Below are positions 43,092 to 51,773 of a stretch of 64,000 nt of DNA, piece after piece. This DNA comes from an uncultured bacterium (GTDB lineage: Bacteria > Verrucomicrobiota > Kiritimatiellia > CAIVKH01), in the NCBI GenBank assembly GCA_937958885.1, contig CALGMT010000029.1, positions 18,744-82,743 on the forward strand, read 5' to 3'. A model generated the notes under the pieces. It ran no database searches and was not told the origin of the DNA. It saw only the letters and a program-made list of their open reading frames with translations. The number at the start of each line of letters is the position of its first letter. The stretch's first letter is position 1. The position numbers and the translations under genes were made by a program.

Positions 43092-43841
43092 TTATTGCAG
43101 CGCCCGGAGGGCGGCCTCGGCGCGGGGCACGTCGTCTGGCGTGTCCACGCCAAGACTCGCATGCCGGGTTTCCAACACGCGAATGCGTGCGCCGAGGTGA
43201 AGAGCGCGCAACTGCTCGAGCTTCTCGGCCAGTTCCAGCGGCGCGGGCGGCGTCGCCACAAGACGCGCCAGAAATTCGCGGCGGTAAGCATAGATGCCGA
43301 TGTGGCGAAGGTGCAGGCCCGCGGCGAGCGCTTCCGCAGGCGACACGGCGTCGCGCACATGCGGGATCGGTTCGCGTGAAAAATAAAGCGCGCGCCGATG
43401 CGCTCCGCATACGACCTTCACCACAGCCGGATTCTGAAGGTCCGCCGCGTCGGTAATCGGCGAAGCCGCGGTGGCCATCTCCCACGAATCGGCGTCTGAC
43501 AGGGCGTCCGCGAGCGCGTCGATTAACCCCGGATCAATCAGCGGCTCATCGCCCTGTACATTGAGGACCACATCGGCCGCGGCATCAGCAACCGCCTCCG
43601 CAATCCGATCGGTCCCCGAAGGATGATCCGCGCGCGTCAGGACGGCGTCGCCGCCGAATCCCCGCACCACCTCCATGATCCGCGCATCATCCGTGGCCAC
43701 CCGCACGGCATCTGCGCGCCGGCTCTTGCGCGCGCGTTCCCAGACCCATTGAATCAGCGGTTTTCCGCAAAGAGACAGCAGCGGCTTCCCAGGAAGCCGC
43801 GTGGACCCGTAGCGCGCAGGAATGACGACCATGACGCGCAT
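43092..43841 (-). CDS. kdsB: 3-deoxy-manno-octulosonate cytidylyltransferase (CMP-KDO synthetase)
   Basis: The protein is 249 aa from ATG 43841 (E. coli 248 aa). It activates KDO with CTP for LPS inner core synthesis. Motifs: VVIPARYGSTRLPGKPL (nucleotide loop), VRVATDDARI, LTRADHPSGTDRIAEA, VLNVQGDEPLIDP (metal Asp), and HIGIYAYRREFLARLV. The start overlaps the 3' end of the upstream heptose-kinase gene, so the LPS genes are in one minus-strand operon. Two DUF3108-like genes flank this pair. Confidence 0.96.
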   Translation of the reverse strand: MRVMVVIPARYGSTRLPGKPLLSLCGKPLIQWVWERARKSRRADAVRVATDDARIMEVVRGFGGDAVLTRADHPSGTDRIAEAVADAAADVVLNVQGDEPLIDPGLIDALADALSDADSWEMATAASPITDAADLQNPAVVKVVCGAHRRALYFSREPIPHVRDAVSPAEALAAGLHLRHIGIYAYRREFLARLVATPPAPLELAEKLEQLRALHLGARIRVLETRHASLGVDTPDDVPRAEAALRALQ

Positions 43842-43848
43842 CGCCGCG

Positions 43849-44859
43849 CTAGTCCTTCCGCGCGAGGTAGGCCAGGAGTTCATCGCGCGTGCAGGTGGCC
43901 GTGCCGAGCTTGCCGACCACCACGCCCGCCGCGTAGTTGGCGAGTTCCGCCGCAGCATGAAAATCCGCGCCGGCCGCGATCGCCAGCATGCAGGTTGCGA
44001 TCACAGTGTCCCCCGCTCCGCTCAAATCGAAGACCTCCCGCGCGCGGGTCGGCACATGCCGCGGCGGGCGTCCGGGCTCGGCGAGCAACAAGCCGTGCGC
44101 GCCGAGCGTGATCATCAGCAGGCGGGGCCTCCATTTTTCCAACAGCACTGACGCGACGTTCAGCAGCGCGCGATCCTGCATCGGATCCGCCTGCGGGCCG
44201 GGATCGACAAGGCCCGCATGCGCGAAGGCCTCTTTTCGATTGGGCTTCGCGAGGGTCAGACCCTCAAAGCGCAACGCATAATTATCTTTCGGATCAAGAC
44301 CGACCGGAGCGCCCCGGCGCGACGCCGCCGCGTGCACGGCGTCGACAACCGCCTGCGACAGCACGCCTTTGCCGTAGTCTTCCAGCACCACGGCCGTCAC
44401 GCCGTCCATCGCGCGTTCCAGGCGCCGCGCGAATTCGCGCGCCTGCGCGGCCGTCAACTGAGCCGGGCGCTCCCAGTCCACGCGCACAACCTGCTGGCGC
44501 TCTGCGACCACTCGTGTTTTCACCGTCGTGGGATGGCCGGAAAGGCGCACGACCGATTCCGTGCCGATCTCGGCGCGGCGCAGCAAGCGCAGCAACGCTT
44601 CGCCCTGCGCATCGCGTCCGACGACGCCGGCGACGGAGGCGCCGCCGCCGAGCGCACGGACATTGGCCGCGACGTTGCACGCGCCGCCGGGAACACTGTG
44701 TTCGCGGTGGACATGCAGCACCGGAACCGGCGCTTCGGGCGAAATACGGCTCACATGGCCGTGAATGTAGTGATCGAGCATCAAATCGCCGACCACAAGA
44801 ACCTTCTGCTGGTCGAAGCGCCCGGCTATCGCACGCGCACGCGCTCGGCTAATGGACAT
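43849..44859 (-). CDS. rfaE1: D-glycero-beta-D-manno-heptose-7-phosphate kinase (RfaE1/HldE N-domain)
   Basis: The protein is 336 aa from ATG 44859; the track extension (20 residues) lies in the upstream gene. It is a PfkB/ribokinase-fold enzyme phosphorylating heptose 7-phosphate at C1, in ADP-heptose synthesis for LPS. Motifs: VLVVGDLMLDHYIHGHVSRI, SPEAPVPVLHV, PGGACNVAANV, VVLEDYGKGVLS, LAKPNRKEAF and the catalytic DLSGAGDTVIA. Only the kinase domain is present, not the HldE adenylyltransferase half, so a separate RfaE2 is expected elsewhere. It overlaps both neighbours by about 10 bp. Confidence 0.95.
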   Translation of the reverse strand: MSISRARARAIAGRFDQQKVLVVGDLMLDHYIHGHVSRISPEAPVPVLHVHREHSVPGGACNVAANVRALGGGASVAGVVGRDAQGEALLRLLRRAEIGTESVVRLSGHPTTVKTRVVAERQQVVRVDWERPAQLTAAQAREFARRLERAMDGVTAVVLEDYGKGVLSQAVVDAVHAAASRRGAPVGLDPKDNYALRFEGLTLAKPNRKEAFAHAGLVDPGPQADPMQDRALLNVASVLLEKWRPRLLMITLGAHGLLLAEPGRPPRHVPTRAREVFDLSGAGDTVIATCMLAIAAGADFHAAAELANYAAGVVVGKLGTATCTRDELLAYLARKD

Positions 44860-45700
44860 GCAAAGCCTCCTCGGACGCCAGACGGGCCTGGTGGGTCGCC
44901 GACGCCGTGGATGCATCACCGCGCACCCACCGGTCGCTCCCGGGCCCCTTCACCTCGTGCAAGTTGATGTGGACATCGGCGACGGGCACAGTGGCCTGAA
45001 TCCGCGTTGCGATACGCCGATCGTCCTGCGAAACCCAGATCGTCATCTTGCCCTTTCGAACGAACAGCCCCTGAAAAGAAGCCTCCGGCGTAATGCGGAT
45101 GGTCTGCACGCGCCCGTATCGGGGCAATTTCATGGATTCGACGGGGCCCGCGCTCACGGTAAGATCGTAGATCTTCTCGTCGGCCATCACGCGAAACTCC
45201 GCCGTGTCGCCGGACTGGAACTCGTTTTTGCGCATGTAATACATGAACGTCACGAGATCCCGCGTATCCGGATCGATTTCGAATTCCTTCTTGTCGCCGC
45301 GGCGGCGGTTCGTCCAATACGCCTTGCCCGCGGCGTGGTCGAACTCCGTCAGTTCATCCGCGCGATAGCGGCCCTCATTCAACACCTTGCTGAACCGCAC
45401 CGGCAGGAAGCTGTGCGGCTCGATCACCGCTTCAATGGTGTCATCCACGCGGTAAATCCGATCCAGAAACGCATTGCTGCGCGTGCGGTAGCGAATCGCG
45501 ATCAATTCGCGCCCGTCTTCCTCGATCCATTCGGTCGTCACGCGCGAGTCGCCGACGTGCATGACCCCCCAGTGAATGCGATAGTGCAATTCCTCGCCGA
45601 CGTCGAACCAGAGCGCGGGCCGCGCTCGCGGCGGATCTTCCGCACCGGCATGGAGGCACAGCGCGCACGACAACAGAACGAGGAGGTATTTATGCAGCAT
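44849..45700 (-). CDS. DUF3108-like exported protein, copy B
   Basis: The protein is 283 aa with a signal peptide (YLLVLLSCALCLHAGAED). The core is IHWGVMHVGDSRVTTEW, RSNAFLDRIYRVDDTIEA and HSFLPVRFSKVLNEG, closely paralleling copy A at 42.3 kb. The C-terminus is about 30 residues longer (Ser/Ala/Glu/His-rich). AGGAAA precedes the ATG by 6 nt. It overlaps holA upstream by 11 bp and the heptose kinase downstream by 11 bp, placing it within a holA-DUF3108-rfaE1-kdsB operon. Duplication around LPS genes suggests a role in the outer membrane; this is inference. Confidence 0.82.
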   Translation of the reverse strand: MLHKYLLVLLSCALCLHAGAEDPPRARPALWFDVGEELHYRIHWGVMHVGDSRVTTEWIEEDGRELIAIRYRTRSNAFLDRIYRVDDTIEAVIEPHSFLPVRFSKVLNEGRYRADELTEFDHAAGKAYWTNRRRGDKKEFEIDPDTRDLVTFMYYMRKNEFQSGDTAEFRVMADEKIYDLTVSAGPVESMKLPRYGRVQTIRITPEASFQGLFVRKGKMTIWVSQDDRRIATRIQATVPVADVHINLHEVKGPGSDRWVRGDASTASATHQARLASEEALHVH

Positions 45701-46841
45701 GGCGGTTTCCTGTTATTTTGACCAACCCGACCTCCAGGAGCAAGTCGGGCGGTGCGGATGTGCGGATCATCGATTCGTGGACTTCCAATAGAATCCGCTG
45801 CGCGCGGATCAATTCGGCGCGCGAATAGCGGCGGGCCTGCGCGGCCAGACGACCGGCGCGGAACGGGTGCACACGGCCGGGATGCAGATTATCCGGCAGC
45901 TCGGCAAACAGCGGCTCCGCATCGCCGGCGCCCCGCCACTCGGCCTTGATCCAAGGTTCGCTCCCTTTCAATTCGAGCCACCCCTGATCAAGGCATGTGC
46001 GATAAACGATCAGTTCGCGCACCCGATTCTGCAGGCCCATGATGAGGAGAAACTCCTTCTCCCCTTGAAACAGCAATTGGCGCAACAACTCCAGCGCCTT
46101 GCCGAGATTTCGATCGCCGAGGGCATCCGCCAGATCCCACCCGGCGGATTCGCGCGCGGGCGAGACGATCTGACGGACATCCGCGTCCTCGATGCGGGTT
46201 CGCGCGCCGAGATAATCGCGCAGCTTTTCGATTTCTTTCGCGAGCAGACGCGAGTCGCAACCGACTTTTCCGATGATGCTCACAATCGCGGTTTCGGACG
46301 CCTCCAGACCGGCTTCGCCGAGGAGCATCCGGATGATGTCGCGCGCGTATTTTTCCTGCTCATAGGATTTTTCCGGCACGGCGAACTCGCGCAACTCGCC
46401 GAGCGTCTGGCAGGTTTTATAGAAAGCCGATCGCTTGTCCACCTTCTCCGCATTCACCACAAGGCGCTGGCCCGGCATCAGCCCGCGCTTGAGTTCCGCG
46501 ACGAGGCGGGCGAGTTCCGCCTTCACTAGGGCGGAGCGCCCCACGAGGTTGTCGTAGAGAAAGGTCGCGTCTCGCAGCCAGACCACTTTCGACGAGCCGA
46601 AAAGCCCGACTGTTTCCAACCCCAACCTGCACTGCTGGAGCGCGAGAACGGCGGCGTCGACGCTGGGCGCGCGGCCGTTCACGATTTCGAGGCCCATCGC
46701 CTGGTCGGCGGGCGGGCACATCCGATTGACGACCTCGCGCGCATGGCGCGACACGAGAAAATCGTCTGCGCCAACGATCAGCCAGATGGCGGCTTCCGCT
46801 TCCGTCTTCGGGGGCTTTATAATGTCTTTTTTAGGAGGCAT
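45690..46841 (-). CDS. holA: DNA polymerase III delta subunit
   Basis: The protein is 383 aa from ATG 46841; the 440-aa track ORF is over-extended into the upstream gene. It is the clamp-loader subunit that opens the sliding clamp. The N-terminal domain shows IWLIVGADDFLVSRHAREVV, FGSSKVVWLRDATFL and LKRGLMPGQRLVVNAEKVDKR. The central part has LREFAVPEKSYEQEKYARDI, VGCDSRLLAKEIEKLRDYLG and GWDLADALGDRNLGKALELL, typical for HolA. A C-terminal collar domain is rich in Leu/Arg. The ATG overlaps the stop of the upstream peptidase-like gene (TGATG). Confidence 0.88.
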   Translation of the reverse strand: MPPKKDIIKPPKTEAEAAIWLIVGADDFLVSRHAREVVNRMCPPADQAMGLEIVNGRAPSVDAAVLALQQCRLGLETVGLFGSSKVVWLRDATFLYDNLVGRSALVKAELARLVAELKRGLMPGQRLVVNAEKVDKRSAFYKTCQTLGELREFAVPEKSYEQEKYARDIIRMLLGEAGLEASETAIVSIIGKVGCDSRLLAKEIEKLRDYLGARTRIEDADVRQIVSPARESAGWDLADALGDRNLGKALELLRQLLFQGEKEFLLIMGLQNRVRELIVYRTCLDQGWLELKGSEPWIKAEWRGAGDAEPLFAELPDNLHPGRVHPFRAGRLAAQARRYSRAELIRAQRILLEVHESMIRTSAPPDLLLEVGLVKITGNRHAA

Positions 46842-47716
46842 CAGCGTTTCTTCGGCGATTCCACTGCGCGGCGAATTTCCTCTTCCAGTTCGACTGTCGA
46901 AAAATGCGATGTATTCAACCTTTTTCCCAGCGCTTCGCGCCACAGCGCGCCGCGCGCGGTCTCGGCAATAAACTCCCGCATCCCGGCCGCGCCCAATCGG
47001 TCTTCGATCCACGCGACCAACTCCTCGGATGCGCGATAAAAAAGTCGAACCTCTTCGGCATCATCCGGCAGGCTCGTGCGGCTCGTCAAGACCTCCAGCG
47101 GCTCCATCTGCGCGGTCGACAGACCCGGCCAGGCGCCCGCCATCCGACGCCCGCGCGCCGTACGGAACGCGCGGCTGACCGCGAACCCGACATGAGCAGC
47201 CAACCCCTCGTCCAACCAGAGAGGAATCCCCTCGCCGAACGTCTCCCGGAGAACAAAATGCGTCAACTCGTGCGCGAGTCGATCTGGACGCGCCGACTGT
47301 TCGGGGTCGTCGCGCAGCAGAATTTCGCGACCCGCATTCAACGCCAGGCTGTCGGGCCGGAACCCTTTTGCGCGCGCCAGCGTGGTCCAGGTGGACACGC
47401 CGGGCGTCAGCAGAATATGGACCGTTGACGTCGGCGCGGCGACGCCGAGGCGCCGGCTGATTTCAATCACGGCGTAGTCCGCCTCCTCGATCATCGCCGC
47501 GGCCGCCCGCGGGTCCGCCGCATACACCACCGACACCGCGCCCGCGACCGCGCGAAGCGGTTCGGGGCTCTCGCGCACCGCGCGCCGGGCCAGCGGCGAG
47601 AGATCTGGGACGTTCCGCCGTATCGCACACATGCGCACCGACCACGCCGTCGCGAAAAGCGCGAACGCGAGCAGCGAAACCGCGATCACGCGCGGTCGGG
47701 ATGGCAGGGCGGTCAT
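46841..47716 (-). CDS. membrane-anchored gluzincin-type peptidase (peptidase MA-like)
   Basis: The protein is 291 aa from ATG 47716, with GGAG 6-7 nt upstream; the track start (47779) adds an unsupported N-terminus. One N-terminal TM or signal anchor (VIAVSLLAFALFATAWSV) precedes a domain with RPDRLAHELTHFVLRETFGE and IPLWLDEGLAAHVG. This HExxH plus downstream E(G) pattern is characteristic of gluzincin MA-clan peptidases with a third zinc ligand Glu about 23 residues later. The remainder (VLTSRTSLPDDAEEVRLFYRAS) matches that family's helical part. The substrate is unknown; it is likely periplasmic. Confidence 0.78.
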   Translation of the reverse strand: MTALPSRPRVIAVSLLAFALFATAWSVRMCAIRRNVPDLSPLARRAVRESPEPLRAVAGAVSVVYAADPRAAAAMIEEADYAVIEISRRLGVAAPTSTVHILLTPGVSTWTTLARAKGFRPDSLALNAGREILLRDDPEQSARPDRLAHELTHFVLRETFGEGIPLWLDEGLAAHVGFAVSRAFRTARGRRMAGAWPGLSTAQMEPLEVLTSRTSLPDDAEEVRLFYRASEELVAWIEDRLGAAGMREFIAETARGALWREALGKRLNTSHFSTVELEEEIRRAVESPKKR

Positions 47717-47796
47717 CTTGACTCCTCTAGGCGGCCCGTTAGACTGCATCAAATGCAGCAGCCCGTCAAACCCGCCCACCCCCTCCGCCCGACGGT

Positions 47797-48276
47797 ATGA
47801 ACAACCTGTGGGCGCCCTGGCGCATCGAATACATCCTGGCCCCGCGCGATGGCGAATGCTTCTTGTGCAAAATATTCGCCGAAACGAGCGATGCCGCGAA
47901 TCTGATTCTCCACCGCGGCCCTACGTGCGCCGTCGTAATGAACCGCTACCCCTACACCGGCGGACACCTGATGGTTTGTCCCTACCGACACATCGCGGAA
48001 TTTACCGACCTCACCCGCGAGGAGCGCATCGAGATCATGGACCTCACCGAGCGGTGCATTGCCATTCTAACCCGCCGGATGAAGCCGCAGGGCTTCAACA
48101 TCGGCTACAACCTCGGCTACGCCGCCGGCGCGGGTCTGAAAGATCATCTTCATCAGCACATCGTGCCGCGCTGGATCGGCGACACCAACCTGATGCCTGT
48201 GCTCGGCGGTGTGACCGTGGTCCCGCAGGCGCTCAATGACCTCTACGCCGCGCTCAAACCCGACTTCGATGCCTGA
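47797..48276 (+). CDS. HIT-family nucleotide hydrolase/transferase
   Basis: The protein is 159 aa. WAPWRIEYI at the N-terminus, CFLCKIF (zinc-binding type CxxC), MNRYPYTGGHLMVCPYRHIAE and the histidine triad HLHQHIVPRW are all present. Proteins of this length with a CxxC belong to the AP4A phosphorylase/HIT branch acting on dinucleoside polyphosphates or adenosine phosphoramidates. The downstream phoH gene overlaps its stop, a pairing also seen elsewhere in bacteria. The exact substrate is unknown. Confidence 0.92.
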   Translation: MNNLWAPWRIEYILAPRDGECFLCKIFAETSDAANLILHRGPTCAVVMNRYPYTGGHLMVCPYRHIAEFTDLTREERIEIMDLTERCIAILTRRMKPQGFNIGYNLGYAAGAGLKDHLHQHIVPRWIGDTNLMPVLGGVTVVPQALNDLYAALKPDFDA

Positions 48277-49231
48277 CGTCACGCTCCATTTCGACAACAC
48301 CCGCGAGGTCCAGGAGCTGCTCGGCCGCCGCGCAGAACTACTGCCTCAACTCGAATCGGCGTTCGGCGTCCGCCTCACCGCGCGCGATCTCTGGCTCAAA
48401 ATCGAAGGCGAGGCCGCCGCCGTCGCACGGGTTCGACGCCTCGTCGACACCCTCCGCGTCGCGCGCCAGTCCGGCGTCTCCCTGCGCGAACCCGGCATTG
48501 CGTACGCCGTGCAAGCCTTCCTCGACGGACGCGAAACGGAACTCGAGCGGCTGTACGAGAATCGCATCGAAGTCGCCGACGGCAAACCCGCCATTTTCGC
48601 CCGCACCTTCGGCCAACTGCGCTACCTGGAAGCGATCCGCCGGCACGATTTTGTGTTCGGCATCGGTCCCGCCGGCACCGGAAAAACGTATCTCGCCATG
48701 GCGATGGCGGTGTCGGAACTCATCCGGGGGGAGGTCAGTCGGATCATCCTCACCCGCCCCGCCGTCGAGGCGGGCGAAAACCTCGGATTCCTGCCCGGCG
48801 ACCTTCAGCAAAAAGTGCTGCCCTACCTCCGCCCGTTGTACGACGCGCTCTACGACATGATGGGACCCGAACGAATCGAACGCTGCACCGAGCGCGGCGT
48901 GATTGAAGTTGCGCCCCTCGCCTACATGCGCGGCCGCACGCTGAACCATGCGTTTGTGATTTTGGACGAGGCGCAGAACACCACGCCCGAACAAATGCTG
49001 ATGTTCCTCACGCGCCTCGGCTTCGACTCCAAGTGCGTCATTACCGGCGACCTCACGCAAGTGGATCTCCCCTCGCACAAAACCTCCGGCCTGCTCGAAG
49101 CGCGCCGTACGCTGCGCAATGTGGAGGGCATCGCGCTCGTCGAGCTGGCCGAGGAAGATGTCGTTCGCCATCCCCTCGTGCAGAAGATCATTCAGGCCTA
49201 TCGCGCCGACCGCGCCGCGCCGAAAGCCTGA
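48269..49231 (+). CDS. phoH: PhoH family ATPase
   Basis: The protein is 320 aa from ATG 48269, overlapping the HIT stop by 8 bp; the track start is upstream of the HIT stop. It has an N-terminal KH-like region (about 1-90) and a C-terminal P-loop ATPase with Walker A GIGPAGTGKTYLAM, Walker B FVILDEAQNTTPEQM and sensor VITGDLTQVDLPSHKTSGL. PhoH-like proteins are RNA helicase or ribonuclease-associated factors, often next to ybeY; ybeY is not seen here. Two copies of the 17-nt repeat follow the stop codon. Confidence 0.94.
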   Translation: MPDVTLHFDNTREVQELLGRRAELLPQLESAFGVRLTARDLWLKIEGEAAAVARVRRLVDTLRVARQSGVSLREPGIAYAVQAFLDGRETELERLYENRIEVADGKPAIFARTFGQLRYLEAIRRHDFVFGIGPAGTGKTYLAMAMAVSELIRGEVSRIILTRPAVEAGENLGFLPGDLQQKVLPYLRPLYDALYDMMGPERIERCTERGVIEVAPLAYMRGRTLNHAFVILDEAQNTTPEQMLMFLTRLGFDSKCVITGDLTQVDLPSHKTSGLLEARRTLRNVEGIALVELAEEDVVRHPLVQKIIQAYRADRAAPKA

Positions 49232-49250
49232 ACGCGCCGCGCCCAAAAAG

Positions 49251-49299
49251 TTCCATGCTCTGTAAAAACTTTTTTTAAAAGTTCCATGCTCTGTAAAAA
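49251..49299. repeat. pair of 17-nt motifs TTCCATGCTCTGTAAAA, 31-bp spacing
   Basis: Identical copies start at 49251 and 49282, exactly 31 bp apart, in the gap between phoH and the GH13 gene. The pair repeats the layout at 11128-11175. The spacer is AT-rich (ACTTTTTTTAAAAG), so a phoH terminator could overlap it. Confidence 0.75.
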
Positions 49300-49367
49300 T
49301 TTTGTGAGAGCCGCCCGCGCGTTTCATGCGCATTGACGGGCGACGCGCCCCGCGACAGGATGCCTCC

Positions 49368-51740
49368 ATGCGAGCCGATCGGTTGGCCATTCTCGCAACG
49401 CTCATCGCCTGTGCGGCGCACGCGCAGGATGTCGGACCGATGGGCGTGACCGCGGAACCCGGAGGGCTGCGCGTGCGCGTATGGGCGCCGAATGCCCATC
49501 AGGTCGAAATCATCGGCGATTTCAATAATTGGCGCGCGATGGGCTCCGAACGCCTTGCGCGCGAGGGCGATTCGGGCGTTTGGTCCACCTTTCTCAAGCG
49601 CAGCCTGCCGCGCGGCAGTTATCGCTTTTTGATCAATGGCTCGCTGAATCGGCGGGATCCTTACGGACGCGCCGTGTCGGCGGATGAGAAGGCCACGCTT
49701 TTCTACAATACGTCCGCGTTCGATTGGACCGGCGACACGCCGCCTAAACTGGCGCTCGACGATTTGGTGATCTATGAGCTGCACGTCGGCTCGTTCTTCG
49801 ACCCGGACCTGCGCGACGGACAGCCGGGCCGTTTCGCCGACGTCGCGCGCAGACTCGACCATCTGCAGGAGCTCGGCGTCAATGTGATCCAGCTCTTGCC
49901 GGTGCACGAATTTTACGGGCGCCACAGTTGGGGCTACAACCCCAGCGACCCGTTCGCCGTGGAGCAGGCGTACGGCGGACCCGACGCGTTCAAGGCGTTC
50001 GTCAAAGAATGCCACCGCCGCGGCTTCGCCGTGCACCTCGACATCGTGCATAATCATTACGGGCCGCAGAACCTCGATCTCTTGCGCTTCGACGGCGTCG
50101 GGGGATACCAAAACGGCGGCATCTATTTTTATGACCAGCCCGGCCTCGATATGACCCCGTGGGGGCCGCGCGTCCGATTCGACGAACCGATGGTGCGCCG
50201 CTACATCCGCGACAACGCCCTGATGTGGCTGGAGGAATACCGCATCGACGGCTTCCGCTGGGATTCGACAGTGAATATCCGCGCGTACAACGAGGGGCGC
50301 GACGCGATTCCCGCCGGCGCGCGCATGCTCGAGGAGATTAACCGCGAAATCCGAGCGCGATTCCCGCATGTGCACAGCATCGCGGAGGACTCGCTCGACA
50401 TCGGCAATTTTCATGCCTCGTGGGACTACGAGTTCCACCACGCGGTGATGCCGGAGCTAAAGCGCCCGGATGGAGAGCGGCGAATGGGCATCTTCGCCAA
50501 TGCCCTGACGGCGGAATACAGGATGCCGCGCGTCGTCTATGTGGACAACCACGACGAGGCGGGACAACTCAACGGGCAGGTTCGCATCGCGTCGGATATC
50601 GATCCCGCCAATCCAGGCAGCGATCGCGCGCGCAAAATCGCCCAACTCGGCGCGGTCCTCACGTTCACCGCGCCGGGCATTCCGTTGCTCTTCATGGGAA
50701 ATGAGTTCCTCGAAAGCGGAACCTTCCACGAGGACCGCCCTCTCGATTGGAGCAAGCGCCGCACTTTCGCCGGCGTGTTCGCGCTTCACCGGGACTTGAT
50801 TCGATTGCGTCGCAATCTCGATGGCGCGGGGATCGCGCTCAAAGGCAGAGGGATTGCGACGCCGGTGGTCGACGATGTGCGCCAAGTTCTGGCGTATTGG
50901 CGCTGGAACGACACGCACCCCGCCGATCGCATGGTGGTCGTCATCAATTTTTCCGGCAACGAGCAGGCGAACATCGCGGTACCGTTCCCTTCCGAAGGTC
51001 CTTGGATTACGCGGTTTCACTCCGAGTGGACGCGATACGGCGGCGCCGTGCGCGAGGAGGCGGCAGCGTTCAATTTCAAGGGGATCACCCCGCGCGGATC
51101 GATCACGCTGCCGCCCTACAGCGCGCGTATTTTCGCCCTCTCGCCGGGCGCCGCCGCCCAGCGACCGATTGAGCCGCCGCCGATCGAGCGGAATATTCCG
51201 CCCCCGCCCGGCGGGGGGTTCTCGATGTACGCCGGCATCCGCGTTGTCGGCCGCAACCAAAACGGCGCGCCGTTCGAGGTCCCGCTCAAACGCACCGGCG
51301 TGCTATGGGAGGGCATCTTGCGGCTCACCGGCGTTACCGGCGGCTCGCTTCGTCTCGCCGCGAACGATGACGGCGTGATCTACTGGGGCGTCCCCTACAC
51401 GCCGCTCGCCCAACTTCCGTTCGAAGCCTCGGCCGAGCGGCTTGGCGACGACCTGCACATTCGCGCGCCGCTCGATGGCAGCTACCGCATTCGTTTCAAT
51501 GAGGAAACTCTCTCGCTCTCCATCGAGCATATAAACGAAACCCCGCCGCCGACCGCCGCCCCGCTGCGCACATGGACCGACGCGCGCGGGCGCGCAATCG
51601 AAGCGCGGTTCATCGCCCTCCGCGGCGACACCGTGACACTCGAGCGCGCCGACGGACGGTCGATCGAGATCAAATTGCCGGCGCTGAGCCCGGCGGACCA
51701 GGCCGCGGCGCGCGAATCCGCCGCCCGCCTCGCGCCTTGA
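49368..51740 (+). CDS. secreted GH13 alpha-amylase-family enzyme with C-terminal SHD1-like domain
   Basis: The protein is 790 aa from ATG 49368; the track start (49326) lacks the signal-peptide context. It has a signal peptide (ILATLIACAAHAQDV), then a CBM48/E-set domain (about 25-110; VRVWAPNAHQVEIIGDFNNW). A GH13 barrel follows with VHLDIVHNHY, EYRIDGFRWDSTV (nucleophile Asp), SIAEDSLD (acid Glu) and VVYVDNHDEAG. Next come an all-beta C domain and a Pro-rich linker (about 615), then a further beta module. The last 60 residues are SHD1-like (TWTDARGRAIEARFIALRGD and IKLPALSPADQAA). The barrel resembles branching enzymes and trehalohydrolases; the exact reaction is undetermined. Confidence 0.88.
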   Translation: MRADRLAILATLIACAAHAQDVGPMGVTAEPGGLRVRVWAPNAHQVEIIGDFNNWRAMGSERLAREGDSGVWSTFLKRSLPRGSYRFLINGSLNRRDPYGRAVSADEKATLFYNTSAFDWTGDTPPKLALDDLVIYELHVGSFFDPDLRDGQPGRFADVARRLDHLQELGVNVIQLLPVHEFYGRHSWGYNPSDPFAVEQAYGGPDAFKAFVKECHRRGFAVHLDIVHNHYGPQNLDLLRFDGVGGYQNGGIYFYDQPGLDMTPWGPRVRFDEPMVRRYIRDNALMWLEEYRIDGFRWDSTVNIRAYNEGRDAIPAGARMLEEINREIRARFPHVHSIAEDSLDIGNFHASWDYEFHHAVMPELKRPDGERRMGIFANALTAEYRMPRVVYVDNHDEAGQLNGQVRIASDIDPANPGSDRARKIAQLGAVLTFTAPGIPLLFMGNEFLESGTFHEDRPLDWSKRRTFAGVFALHRDLIRLRRNLDGAGIALKGRGIATPVVDDVRQVLAYWRWNDTHPADRMVVVINFSGNEQANIAVPFPSEGPWITRFHSEWTRYGGAVREEAAAFNFKGITPRGSITLPPYSARIFALSPGAAAQRPIEPPPIERNIPPPPGGGFSMYAGIRVVGRNQNGAPFEVPLKRTGVLWEGILRLTGVTGGSLRLAANDDGVIYWGVPYTPLAQLPFEASAERLGDDLHIRAPLDGSYRIRFNEETLSLSIEHINETPPPTAAPLRTWTDARGRAIEARFIALRGDTVTLERADGRSIEIKLPALSPADQAAARESAARLAP

Positions 51741-51773
51741 CGCACCCGTTCCGCTCTGCCTTTATCTCCATTT

